In this document: positions 1 to 7,524 of the stretch, piece by piece
Layout: each line of letters opens with the position of its first letter
How positions within the stretch are numbered: position 1 is the stretch's first letter
From: Anaerolineae bacterium
Lineage (GTDB): Bacteria > Chloroflexota > Anaerolineae > Aggregatilineales > Phototrophicaceae
Assembly (NCBI GenBank): GCA_022843385.1
Contig: JALHNT010000004.1
Coordinates: forward strand, 1 to 42,651
Length of the DNA stretch: 42,651 nucleotides
Reading direction: 5' to 3'
Notes under the pieces: generated by a model
What the model saw: the letters and a program-made list of their open reading frames with translations, nothing else
Databases searched by the model: none
What the model was told of the DNA's origin: nothing
Made by a program: the position numbers and the translations under genes

Positions 1-92
1 AACCTGAAGCGGTGCGACTGGAAGTGTTAGACTGCTGGTGCAAGTGGCTGGACTGTGCCCCCGGCGACATTCTGGTGCAGACTCATGAATGA
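1..92 (+). CDS. 3' end of an unrecognised reading frame (partial)
   Basis: The third frame is open from the window edge to a TGA at 90-92 and gives about 29 residues with several Cys and Trp. I do not recognise a family. The tail overlaps the ATG at 85 of the next frame, which would fit translational coupling. It could equally be chance or part of a frameshifted YjbR gene, because the next frame holds only the C-terminal half of that family. Confidence 0.3.
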   Translation, partial: PEAVRLEVLDCWCKWLDCAPGDILVQTHE

Positions 93-249
93 ACCGTTTC
101 GTGTCGTTGTCAACAAACGCCTCTGGAACACCGTCCTGCTGGATGGCACTGTTCCTGATGATGAAGTTCTCACCATGATCGACCACTCGTATGAGCAAGT
201 GGTCAAGGGATTAACGAAGGCCGAGCGCCAGCAATTGAGCGCCGGATGA
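85..249 (+). CDS. YjbR/MmcQ-family C-terminal half, probably truncated or remnant
   Basis: The 54 codons from ATG 85 match the C-terminal half of the YjbR/MmcQ (CyaY-like fold) family: an NKxxWNTVxLDG strand, then a VPDDEV turn and a final helix with the DHSYEQVV pattern. Full members have about 110-120 residues, so the N-terminal half is missing. The same frame has a stop at 28-30, and an alternative GTG start at 55 adds nothing family-like. The stop overlaps the next start (ATGA at 246-249), suggesting coupled translation. It may be a decayed gene, or a frameshift may lie upstream. The family's biochemical role is poorly defined. Confidence 0.5.
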   Translation: MNEPFRVVVNKRLWNTVLLDGTVPDDEVLTMIDHSYEQVVKGLTKAERQQLSAG

Positions 250-1055
250 GGCCTCGTCTCCTGAGCCTGACCGAAGCGGCTGACCTCATCAGCGATGGCA
301 TGACGGTCGCTTTCGGTGGCATGACCCTCTACCGGCGTCCGATGGCCTTTGTGCGCGAACTGCTGCGCCGCCGGGTGCGCCCGAAAGACCTGACGCTGCT
401 GTGCTTCACCGCCGGTCTGGAGTCCGACCTGCTGGTGGGGGCGGGGTGCGTCGGCACGGTGCGCTCGTGTTACTTTGGCCTAGAGTCCTTTGGCTTCGCC
501 CCGATGTTCACTCAGGCGGCACAGACGGGCGCGATCCACATCCTGGAAGAAACGGAAGTCAGCCTGGCGCTGGGCATCCGCGCTGGCATTCAGCGGGTGG
601 GCTACTTGCCCTCTCACGCCTGGGTGGGTACGGACTTGCCACGACTACGCCCGGATGTGAAGTCGGTGATTGATCCGTACAGCGGTGAGCCGCTCATGGC
701 ATTCCCGGCGATTGCCTGTGATGTGGCCGTGATCCACGCGCTGGAAGCTGACCCATTGGGGAATGTGACCATCAACCTGAATGCCGGGGTGGATGTGGAG
801 CTGGTCTATCTGGCGCAGACCGTCGTCTTCACCGTCGAGCGGTTGGTGGATGAGCCATTGCAGCGGACAACAGATCGGCTGTTGATTCCCTCGCCGGGGG
901 CAGACATCATCGTTCAGGCGCCGCGCGGTGCCTGGCCGACCAGTTGTTACCCGGATTATCCGGTGGGCGGTGGCGAGTTCATGCGCTATATTGATGCCTG
1001 CAATGCCGGGGAGTTCGAAGCCTATATCGAGTCCATGCTCGATATGGAATCTTGA
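246..1055 (+). CDS. CoA-transferase family I, alpha (GctA-like) subunit
   Basis: The 269-residue protein resembles the alpha subunit of glutaconate/3-oxoacid CoA-transferases, which move CoA between acyl groups. It begins with an SLTEAADLISDGMTVAFGG Rossmann-like segment. It then shows LLVGAG, SCYFGLESFGFAP, LPSHAWVGTDLP and a DPYSGEPLMAFPAI segment. This order and length fit GctA-like subunits, including the actinobacterial steroid-ring IpdA group. The catalytic Glu of this family normally sits on the beta subunit, and no beta gene follows; the next genes are thiamine transporters behind a riboswitch. A partner may lie upstream of the window. The substrate cannot be told from sequence. The start overlaps the upstream stop. 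Confidence 0.8.
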   Translation: MRPRLLSLTEAADLISDGMTVAFGGMTLYRRPMAFVRELLRRRVRPKDLTLLCFTAGLESDLLVGAGCVGTVRSCYFGLESFGFAPMFTQAAQTGAIHILEETEVSLALGIRAGIQRVGYLPSHAWVGTDLPRLRPDVKSVIDPYSGEPLMAFPAIACDVAVIHALEADPLGNVTINLNAGVDVELVYLAQTVVFTVERLVDEPLQRTTDRLLIPSPGADIIVQAPRGAWPTSCYPDYPVGGGEFMRYIDACNAGEFEAYIESMLDMES

Positions 1056-1098
1056 TTTCGTAGCGGTTTATTGTTAACCTAATGTTATACATCCTATT

Positions 1099-1192
1099 CG
1101 ACCGGGGGAGCCTGCACCAAGCGGGCTGAGAGGGCGCGTAATGTCGCGCCGACCCTTCCGACCTGATCCGGTTCATACCGGCGTAGGGAGTG
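1099..1192 (+). promoter_or_regulatory. TPP riboswitch (THI element)
   Basis: The segment has the conserved parts of the thiamine pyrophosphate aptamer in order: GGGGAGCC at the 5' side, the GGCTGAGA P2/J core at 1124-1131, a variable P3 hairpin built from GGCGCG/CGCGCC, ACCCTTCCGACCTGAT, the P4/P5 arm TCCGGTTCATACCGGCG, and the closing TAGGGA at 1184-1189. It lies directly ahead of thiB, whose product family binds thiamine. TPP binding is therefore expected to turn the thiBPQ importer down. Confidence 0.96.
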
Positions 1193-1212
1193 TCCGCCTT
1201 ATAAGCTGCTTC

Positions 1213-1244
1213 ACTCACCCTACGCCGTCAGGGTGAGTTTGTTT
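1213..1244 (+). terminator. Riboswitch-controlled intrinsic terminator
   Basis: A perfect 9-bp stem (ACTCACCCT 1213-1221 with AGGGTGAGT 1230-1238) with an 8-nt loop is followed by TTGTTT. An alternative pairing is visible. GCGTAGGG at 1181-1188, the 3' edge of the aptamer, is exactly complementary to CCCTACGC at 1218-1225, and AGTG 1189-1192 can extend the pairing to CACT 1212-1215. That antiterminator would destroy the terminator stem when TPP is absent. This gives a complete transcriptional OFF switch. Confidence 0.88.
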
Positions 1245-1258
1245 ATAAGGAGTTGATG

Positions 1259-2308
1259 ATGTCCCGTATCTTGTCACCCCTCTTGCTGTTCCTTTTGCTC
1301 ATCCTGCCGGCGCAGACACAGGATGCCCCAATCCTCACGCTGGTCACCCACGATTCGTTCAATGTCAGCGAGGCGGTACTGAACGAATTCCAGGACGCGA
1401 CGGGCATCACCGTGCAGATTTTACGCAGCGGCGATGCCGGGACGATGGTCAACCAATCGATCCTGAGCAAGGAGAATCCGCTGGGCGATGTGCTGTTCGG
1501 TGTGGATAACACCTTTCTGGGGCGGGCGCTGGAGGCCGAACTGTTCGAGCCGTACCGTTCGCCCGAACTGGCGCAGGTGGATGAGGCGTTCCAGCTTGAC
1601 CCGGAGCATCGGGTGACGCCGGTGGACTTCGGCGATGTCTGCCTGAATTACGATGTGGGCTATTTTGAGGCTGCCGGTTTGGATGTGCCAGCCAGCTTTG
1701 AAGAACTGGCGCAGCCGGAGTACAACGGACTGCTGGCGGTGCAGAACCCGGCGACTTCTTCGCCCGGTCTGGCATTCCTGCTGGCGACCATCACTCACTT
1801 TGGCGAGGAGGGTGATTATACCTACCTCGATTTCTGGGCCGACCTGGTCGCCAACGATGTGTTCATTTCGGATGACTGGTCAGATGCCTACTACAATCAA
1901 TTCAGCGGCAGCACCGGCAGCGCCGGAACCCGTCCGCTGGTGGTGAGCTATGCCAGCAGTCCGCCGGCCGAGGTCTTCTTCCAGGAGCCGCAGCCGGATA
2001 CCGCGCCGACGGGCAGCGTGATCGCGGATGGGATGTGCTTCCGCCAAATCGAGTTTGTCGGCATTCTCAAGGGGACATCCAACTTGGAAGCGGCGCAGCA
2101 GTGGGTTGACTTCATGTTGAGCCGGACGTTCCAGGAAGATATGCCGCTGCAAATGTTTGTCTTCCCGGTGCGCGGCGATGCTGCCCTGCCGGAGGTTTTT
2201 GAGGCGTTTGCCACAATCCCGGAACGACCGGCCGAGATGACCTTTGACGAGATCAATACCAACCGCGAACGGTGGATTCAGGAATGGACCGAAACCGTTT
2301 TGCGCTAG
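1259..2308 (+). CDS. thiB: Thiamine-type ABC transporter, substrate-binding protein
   Basis: This is a periplasmic-binding-protein-type receptor for thiamine or its phosphates. It delivers the vitamin to ThiP/ThiQ. An N-terminal hydrophobic signal (LSPLLLFLLLILPA) precedes the mature part, which opens with the LTLVTHDSFNVSE strand typical of ThiB. LGDVLFGVDNTFLGRALE and PVDFGDVCLNYD segments follow, matching the family order. I prefer ATG 1259 because AAGGAG at 1247-1252 is 6 nt upstream; ATG 1256 and TTG 1253 are too close. At about 349 residues it is slightly longer than the enterobacterial protein. Control by the upstream TPP riboswitch supports the assignment. Confidence 0.93.
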   Translation: MSRILSPLLLFLLLILPAQTQDAPILTLVTHDSFNVSEAVLNEFQDATGITVQILRSGDAGTMVNQSILSKENPLGDVLFGVDNTFLGRALEAELFEPYRSPELAQVDEAFQLDPEHRVTPVDFGDVCLNYDVGYFEAAGLDVPASFEELAQPEYNGLLAVQNPATSSPGLAFLLATITHFGEEGDYTYLDFWADLVANDVFISDDWSDAYYNQFSGSTGSAGTRPLVVSYASSPPAEVFFQEPQPDTAPTGSVIADGMCFRQIEFVGILKGTSNLEAAQQWVDFMLSRTFQEDMPLQMFVFPVRGDAALPEVFEAFATIPERPAEMTFDEINTNRERWIQEWTETVLR

Positions 2309-3963
2309 GGCAGTGGTTGTGGCGGGGTCTGTTGATCTCGCCCCTGCTGTTTCTGCTGCTGTTTTTCTTTTACCCGCTGGCCTCCATTCTGAGCTACAGC
2401 CTGTTCCCGGAGGGGCAGCCTGATCTCAGCGGTTTCGCCCGGCTGGTGACATCGGATTACTACCTGAATACCTTTGGGTTCACCCTGGGGCAGGCGTTGC
2501 TCTCCACCGGATTGACCCTGCTGTTGGCGCTCCCCAGCGCCTATGTCTTTGCGCGCTTTCAGTTCCCCGCCAAGTCGCTGCTCCTCTCCTTATCGACGCT
2601 GCCGTTTGTGCTGCCGACGGTGGTGGTGGCGGCGGCCTTTCTGGCGCTGATCGGCCCGCGCGGTCTGGTGAATGTGGGTCTGATGTCCCTGTTGGGATTG
2701 GATGCTCCACCCATTCGGCTGGAGCGCACCCTGACCCTGATCCTGATCGTTCACGTCTTCTACAACTACCCGGTCGCGCTGCGGATCATCGCCAGCTATT
2801 GGACGAATCTGAACCCGCGCCTGGAACAGGCGGCGCAGGTGTTGGGCGCGAACGGCTGGCGTTTGTGGTGGGCGGTACGGCTGCCGCTGCTGCGTCCGGC
2901 GATCATGGCGGCGGGGCTGCTGGTCTTCACCTTCACCTTCACCAGCTTCGGCGTGGTGCTGCTGCTGGGGGGGCCACAGTTCGCCACGATTGAAGTCGAG
3001 ATTTATCGCCAGACGGCCAATTTGTTCAACCTGCCGATGGCCGCCGCGCTGTCGCTGGTGCAGATTGGCTTCATGCTGGCGCTGATGCTGGCCTATGCGC
3101 GATTGCAGCGGCGTTTGACCGGTGATCTGGCGAGCGCGGTGCTGGTGGCGCGACCGCCGGCCACGCGACAACAATGGCTGCTGGTCGCTGTGAATCTGCT
3201 GCTGATGATTGCGCTGCTGTTCGCGCCGCTGCTCGCCTTGCTGGTGATGTCGTTTCAGACCGCCGATGGCCTCTCGCTTCAGTATTACGCCCAGTTATCG
3301 ACCAATGCGCGGGGTTCGGTGCTGTTTGTGCCACCGCTTCAGGCCATTGGAAATTCGCTGGTGTTTGCCCTGCTGGCGATGGTTTTGGCGGTGGCATTCG
3401 GCACAATTGCGGCTTACGGGCTGGCGAATCGCCGTCGCGGATCGGCGGCGGGGGTGGATGTGCTGTTCATGCTGCCGCTCGTCACCAGCGCGGTGACGCT
3501 AGGCTTTGGCTACATCATCGCTTTTGACGAGCCACCGTTCAACTGGCGGACTTCGGCCTGGTTGATTCCGCTGTCGCACACGCTGGTCGCCATGCCATTC
3601 GTGGTGCGGACGGTGCTGCCGGCGCTGCGTTCCATCCCGCCCAGCCTTCAGGAGTCCGCCCAGGTGTTGGGAGCTTCGCGTAGTCAGGTATGGCGCTTGA
3701 TCGAGCTGCCCCTCATCAGCCGCAGCCTGATCGTCGGGGCGACGTTCGCCTTCACCGTCAGCATGGGCGAATTTGGTGCATCACTGTTCATCGCCCGCCC
3801 GGATACGCCGACCATTCCAGTGGTGATTTTCCGTCTGTTGGGGCAGCCGGGTGCGCTCAATTATGGGCAGGCGCTGGCGATGAGCGCCCTGCTGATGCTG
3901 GTCTGCGCCCTGTCTTTCGTCCTGATCGAGCGGCTGCGGACGCTGCGCGGTGGGGAATTCTGA
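2284..3963 (+). CDS. thiP: Thiamine-type ABC transporter, permease
   Basis: This is a polytopic inner-membrane permease with two fused six-helix halves, as in ThiP. Each half carries an EAA-type coupling loop for the ATPase: EQAAQVLGANGWRLWWAV near residue 180 and ESAQVLGASRSQVWRLIELP near residue 455. Alternating hydrophobic helices fill the rest, and the length of about 559 residues is close to the family norm. ATG 2284 lies inside the end of thiB, a 25-nt overlap that suggests coupled translation; a GTG at 2272 is possible. The stop overlaps the thiQ start by one base (TGATG). Iron-type permeases share the fold, so the thiamine assignment rests mainly on the riboswitch and ThiB. Confidence 0.92.
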   Translation: MDRNRFALGQWLWRGLLISPLLFLLLFFFYPLASILSYSLFPEGQPDLSGFARLVTSDYYLNTFGFTLGQALLSTGLTLLLALPSAYVFARFQFPAKSLLLSLSTLPFVLPTVVVAAAFLALIGPRGLVNVGLMSLLGLDAPPIRLERTLTLILIVHVFYNYPVALRIIASYWTNLNPRLEQAAQVLGANGWRLWWAVRLPLLRPAIMAAGLLVFTFTFTSFGVVLLLGGPQFATIEVEIYRQTANLFNLPMAAALSLVQIGFMLALMLAYARLQRRLTGDLASAVLVARPPATRQQWLLVAVNLLLMIALLFAPLLALLVMSFQTADGLSLQYYAQLSTNARGSVLFVPPLQAIGNSLVFALLAMVLAVAFGTIAAYGLANRRRGSAAGVDVLFMLPLVTSAVTLGFGYIIAFDEPPFNWRTSAWLIPLSHTLVAMPFVVRTVLPALRSIPPSLQESAQVLGASRSQVWRLIELPLISRSLIVGATFAFTVSMGEFGASLFIARPDTPTIPVVIFRLLGQPGALNYGQALAMSALLMLVCALSFVLIERLRTLRGGEF

Positions 3964-4970
3964 TGCTCATCATTCGTGATCTGACCCGCACGCTGGGTGA
4001 ACGCCCGGTGCTGCGCGGGGTCGATGTAGAGGGCGTCCGGGGCGAAATCCTGTGCCTGCTGGGGCCAAGCGGTTGTGGCAAGACGACGCTGCTGCGGATC
4101 ATCGCCGGGTTGGAGCAGGCGGATACTGGCACCGTCACGCTCGACGGCGCATCGATCCTGGCGATTCCGGTGCATCAGCGTGGCTTCGGCCTGATGTTTC
4201 AGGATTTTGCCCTGTTTCCTCATCTGACGGTGGCGGATAACGTCGCCTTTGGTCTGCGGATGCAGCGGATGGCGGCAGCGTTACAGCGCCAACGGGTGAT
4301 GGATGTGCTGGCACTGGTCAATCTGACCGGGTTCGAGGGGCGCGATGTCGCCAGTCTATCGGGTGGCGAACGGCAGCGGGTGGCGCTGGCGCGCAGTCTG
4401 GCACCCAATCCGCGCCTGTTGATGCTGGACGAGCCGCTGAGTTCGCTCGATGCCGCGCTGCGTGAGGAGCTGATGGTCGAGCTGCGGCGCATCATCAAAC
4501 AACTGGGGCTGACCGCCATCTACGTCACGCATGACCAGCACGAGGCACTGGCGACCGCTGACCGCATCGCTGTCATGAACCAGGGGCGGATCGAACAGGT
4601 GGCTGCTCCGAGCGATCTCTATCGTCGCCCGGCGACCGCGTTTGTCGCCCGCTTTCTGGGGCTGGAGAATGTGCTGCCGGTGTTGAGATGGGATGGCGGC
4701 CTGGCACAAACTGCGATGGGGGCTTTCACGGTCACTGGTCAACCGGAGGCCGTGCTGCTGCATCCCGCCGGGTTGAGCCTTTCCGCTGATGGCGCGGGCA
4801 TTCCGATGCAGGTGGTAGAGCATATCTATCAGGGGGATCATTATCGCCTGCGGGTGCGCCACGTCAGTGGTCAGGAAGTGACCTTCAAGCACTACGGGGC
4901 GGTGCCGTCGGCGGGGGATACGATTGCCCTGCGGATCGCGCCGGAGTGGGTGGTGCCGCTGGGTTCATGA
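3963..4970 (+). CDS. thiQ: Thiamine-type ABC transporter, ATP-binding protein
   Basis: This ATPase powers the importer. It shows Walker A (GPSGCGKTT), a Q-loop (QDFALFPH), the ABC signature (LSGGERQRVALARS), Walker B (LLMLDEPLSSLD) and the switch histidine (VTHDQHEA). It continues about 100 residues past the nucleotide-binding domain into a C-terminal TOBE-like beta domain. ThiQ of enterobacteria is shorter (about 232 residues) and lacks this part, so the subunit looks like the CysA/PotA/FbpC architecture. The ATG at 3963 overlaps the thiP stop. Role by operon position; a broader anion or iron specificity by similarity alone cannot be excluded. Confidence 0.9.
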   Translation: MLIIRDLTRTLGERPVLRGVDVEGVRGEILCLLGPSGCGKTTLLRIIAGLEQADTGTVTLDGASILAIPVHQRGFGLMFQDFALFPHLTVADNVAFGLRMQRMAAALQRQRVMDVLALVNLTGFEGRDVASLSGGERQRVALARSLAPNPRLLMLDEPLSSLDAALREELMVELRRIIKQLGLTAIYVTHDQHEALATADRIAVMNQGRIEQVAAPSDLYRRPATAFVARFLGLENVLPVLRWDGGLAQTAMGAFTVTGQPEAVLLHPAGLSLSADGAGIPMQVVEHIYQGDHYRLRVRHVSGQEVTFKHYGAVPSAGDTIALRIAPEWVVPLGS

Positions 4971-4973
4971 GAA

Positions 4974-4995
4974 AGCCGCCTTGTGACGGGCGGCT
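4974..4995. terminator. Convergent hairpin between thiQ and gyrB
   Basis: AGCCGCC (4974-4980) pairs with GGCGGCT (4989-4995) across a loop of 8 bases in the 56-bp gap between convergent genes. U-runs are poor on the plus side and modest on the minus side (TTTCTC). It is plausible as a two-way terminator but not a textbook one. Confidence 0.55.
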
Positions 4996-5026
4996 CTTCG
5001 GTCAATCTGAATGCTGCGGTTGGAAC

Positions 5027-7006
5027 TCAGATGTCGAGGTTGCGGACGCTCTTGGCGTGGGTCTGGATGAAGCGGCGACGCGGTGGGACGCTGCTGCCCA
5101 TCAACATGTCGAAGACCCGGTCGGCTTCGGCGGCGTCTTCGATGGTCACCTGGAGCAGGGTACGGGTGCCGGGGTCCATCGTCGTCTCCCACAATTGATC
5201 CGGGTTCATTTCACCCAGACCTTTGTAGCGCTGGATGACCAGCTTGCTGGGATCGTCGTACTTTTCCAGTGCCTTCGCCAGAAGTTCCGCTTCGGTCAAC
5301 CCCGCTTGCGGGTAGACATACTCGAAGTTCTTGCCACTCTTGATGCGGTAGATCGGCGGCTGGGCAATGTACAGGTGACCATCCTGGATGAGCTGCTGCA
5401 TGTGGCGGAAAAAGAACGTCAGCAGCAGGGTGCGGATGTGCGAGCCATCGACGTCGGCATCGGTCATGACGATGACACGCCCGTAGCGCAGGCTTTCCAG
5501 CGTGAAGTCTTCGGCGATGCCGGTGCCGAGCGCCGAGATGAGCGCCTTGATTTCGTTGTTATCCAGCACCTTGTCCATGCGCGCCCGTTCGGTGTTCAGA
5601 ATCTTGCCACGCAGGGGGAGGATGGCCTGGAAGTGGCGGTCACGTCCTTGTTTGGCACTCCCACCGGCGCTGTCGCCTTCCACGATATAGATTTCGGCAT
5701 CCGGGCCGCGCTGAGAACAATCGGCCAGCTTGCCGGGCAGGGTGCTGCTTTCGAGCAGGCTGGGGCCGCTACGCACCAGATCGCGGGCTTTACGAGCCGC
5801 TTCACGGGCGCGCATACTGGTCATGCACTTCTCAACGATCTTACGGGCCTCACGGGGATTTAGTTCCAGAAACTCGTTGAAGGCTTCTGTGACCACCTGT
5901 GAGACCGCGCCCTGGACTTCAGGATTGATGAGCTTGACTTTCGTCTGGCTCTCAAATGATGGATCAGGATGCTTGACGCTGACGATAGCCGTAATGCCTT
6001 CAAGCGTATCGCTGCCGGAGAAATTCGGATCTTTTTCCTTCAACAGGCTGGCTTTGCGGGCATAACGATTGATAACCCCGGTGATTGCCGAGCGCAATCC
6101 GGTCAGATGAGTGCCGCCATCGGGTGTATTGATGGTATTGGCGAAGGCCATCTCGACCACATTGGCCGAGTCGTTGTATTGAAAGGCAATTTCAATGCCA
6201 ATCGTAATCGTGGCTTTACCTTCACGCGTGATTTCCACATCGCGTTCCAGATAAACCGGATCATGTACCACATTGCGATTGCGGTTCAGGTAACGGACAT
6301 ACGAGTAGAGTCCGCCTTCAAAGTAGAAGGTTGTCTGTCGCGCAACCGGTGTTACACGTTCATCACGGAGGGTTATCGTCACCTTACGCGTGACAAAGGC
6401 CATCTCACGGAAGCGCTGCGCCAGTGTATCGAAGCTGAAATGATTGGGTTCCAGCACGGTGAAATCGGGCTTGAAGGTCTGGATGGTCCCGGTCGTTTCG
6501 TGCGCTTCCATCGGACGAATCTTGATGATGTCACTGGCGACTTTTCCCTGTCGGTAGGTTTGTTCCCAGAGAAAACCATCGCGAAAGATGTTGGTGCGCA
6601 TTTCTTCCGAAAGGGCATTGACGGCTGAAACGCCGACGCCGTGCAAGCCACCGCTGACCTTGTAAGCGCCACTGCCGAATTTACCACCCATGCCAATCTC
6701 GGTCATGACGCCTTCAACCGTGGGCCGTCCGGTGCTGGGATTGATGCCAACCGGGATACCGCCGCCATTGTCCTGAACCGATGCATAGTCATTGTCGTGC
6801 AGCGTGATCAAAATATGATCGCAGCGACCAGCCAGCGCTTCGTCCACTGAGTTATCCACGACTTCGTAGATCAGGTGATGCAGCGCTTTCGCATCCGTTC
6901 CGCCAACATACATGCCGGGGCGCTTACGGACATGCTCCATCGGGTTCAGACGAACAATGTCGGCGTCTGTTTGCTGGCGAATGTTTGCCGTGTCACGATC
7001 TGCCAT
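5027..7006 (-). CDS. gyrB: DNA gyrase subunit B
   Basis: This is the ATPase subunit of type IIA topoisomerase; with GyrA it introduces negative supercoils. The GHKL ATPase fold is clear: [31 protein letters not shown] and [15 protein letters not shown]. The transducer region follows, then the TOPRIM domain with [16 protein letters not shown] and [13 protein letters not shown]. The protein ends with the GyrB tail ([21 protein letters not shown]). The 659 residues are in the range of short GyrB forms without the enterobacterial insert. The start has GAGGAGCT a few bases upstream. No gyrA lies in the window. ParE is the main alternative; GyrB is preferred from overall motif spelling. Confidence 0.95.
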   Translation of the reverse strand: MADRDTANIRQQTDADIVRLNPMEHVRKRPGMYVGGTDAKALHHLIYEVVDNSVDEALAGRCDHILITLHDNDYASVQDNGGGIPVGINPSTGRPTVEGVMTEIGMGGKFGSGAYKVSGGLHGVGVSAVNALSEEMRTNIFRDGFLWEQTYRQGKVASDIIKIRPMEAHETTGTIQTFKPDFTVLEPNHFSFDTLAQRFREMAFVTRKVTITLRDERVTPVARQTTFYFEGGLYSYVRYLNRNRNVVHDPVYLERDVEITREGKATITIGIEIAFQYNDSANVVEMAFANTINTPDGGTHLTGLRSAITGVINRYARKASLLKEKDPNFSGSDTLEGITAIVSVKHPDPSFESQTKVKLINPEVQGAVSQVVTEAFNEFLELNPREARKIVEKCMTSMRAREAARKARDLVRSGPSLLESSTLPGKLADCSQRGPDAEIYIVEGDSAGGSAKQGRDRHFQAILPLRGKILNTERARMDKVLDNNEIKALISALGTGIAEDFTLESLRYGRVIVMTDADVDGSHIRTLLLTFFFRHMQQLIQDGHLYIAQPPIYRIKSGKNFEYVYPQAGLTEAELLAKALEKYDDPSKLVIQRYKGLGEMNPDQLWETTMDPGTRTLLQVTIEDAAEADRVFDMLMGSSVPPRRRFIQTHAKSVRNLDI

Positions 7007-7100
7007 CGTAGCTCCTCGCTTCAGTCCGATAAATTAGGGATGATGGACGGGAAAAGAAAGGGAATTTACTCGCAAATGAACCTCGTGCTCTTCAATATAT

Positions 7101-7129
7101 ATAGTACCTCATTACGGGGGAAAACTCAA
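7101..7129 (-). promoter_or_regulatory. Candidate gyrB promoter
   Basis: On the minus strand TTGAGT (7124-7129) and TACTAT (7101-7106) are separated by exactly 17 bp in an AT-rich stretch. The predicted start would leave a leader of about 85-90 nt before gyrB. Confidence 0.5.
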
Positions 7130-7363
7130 TCCCTTAAGCCGCTGCTGTGCTCGAGAGGGGATTTCAGGTTTGGGCGATATTCACGCGATGATGGCCGGAT
7201 GCTGAGGCTTGGCCGGATGCGTTGGAGTTGGGTTAGGAAAGGGTTGACCAGGGATAGAAAAGTAAGAAATCTCCGTAATTCGAACCGTTATAATATCTGT
7301 TCTTGCCTGTTTATCAGGCTTAAACGAGACTGAATCTGCGCCTGTCACAGGTGGGCAGGTCAC
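7130..7363. other. Intergenic stretch without a recognisable gene
   Basis: The stretch between the gyrB promoter and the tRNA promoter shows no protein with a family pattern on either strand. A TATAAT at 7289-7294 lacks a -35 partner at the right distance. A small imperfect hairpin (CCTGTTTATCAGG, about 7307-7319) is the only structure noted. Confidence 0.5.
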
Positions 7364-7392
7364 TTGACACGATTTTGCCCTCGCTTTACAAT
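7364..7392 (+). promoter_or_regulatory. Consensus promoter of the tRNA-Arg gene
   Basis: TTGACA (7364-7369), a 17-bp spacer and TACAAT (7387-7392) lie 11 bp ahead of the mature tRNA 5' end. This is a near-perfect housekeeping sigma promoter. Confidence 0.9.
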
Positions 7393-7403
7393 GCCAGACA
7401 GAA

Positions 7404-7476
7404 GCCCCCGTAGCTCAGGGGATAGAGCAGCGGTCTTCTAAACCGTTGGCCGGGGGTTCGAATCCCTCCGGGGGCG
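7404..7476 (+). tRNA. tRNA-Arg (anticodon TCT)
   Basis: A complete cloverleaf can be folded by eye. The acceptor is GCCCCCG (7404-7410) with CGGGGGC (7469-7475), and the D stem is GCTC/GAGC. The anticodon stem is 7430-7434 with 7442-7446 around the loop CTTCTAA. The T arm is GGGGG-TTCGAAT-CCCTC. The anticodon TCT at 7437-7439 reads AGA (and AGG by wobble), so the charge is arginine. CCA is not encoded; the 3' flank is GCTC. Confidence 0.96.
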
Positions 7477-7486
7477 CTCGGCATAA

Positions 7487-7513
7487 AAACACCCGCTTAA
7501 TCGGCGGGTGTTT
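7487..7513. terminator. Two-way intrinsic terminator
   Basis: A perfect 10-bp stem (AAACACCCGC 7487-7496 with GCGGGTGTTT 7504-7513) has a 7-nt loop. T-rich tracts follow on both strands (TTTGTGTTTG on plus, TTTTTAT on minus). It ends the tRNA transcript on plus and the convergent BTAD regulator on minus. Confidence 0.93.
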
Positions 7514-7524
7514 GTGTTTGAGGC

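Noticed and set aside
90..92. TGA at the end of the first frame as a possible selenocysteine codon, since selB is present
   Set aside because: The frame does not continue into a recognisable protein and no SECIS-like hairpin follows.
4946..5863. Long open frame on plus, opposite gyrB
   Set aside because: It is antisense to the TOPRIM end of gyrB, has no family pattern and begins inside thiQ; it is a by-product of GC-rich codon use.
7289..7294. TATAAT as a plus-strand promoter upstream of the tRNA
   Set aside because: No -35 at a suitable distance and no extended TG; the tRNA has its own much better promoter at 7364-7392.
6875..7333. 152-codon plus-strand frame across the gyrB start and its upstream region
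   Set aside because: It overlaps the gyrB 5' end and its promoter, and its product has no family features.
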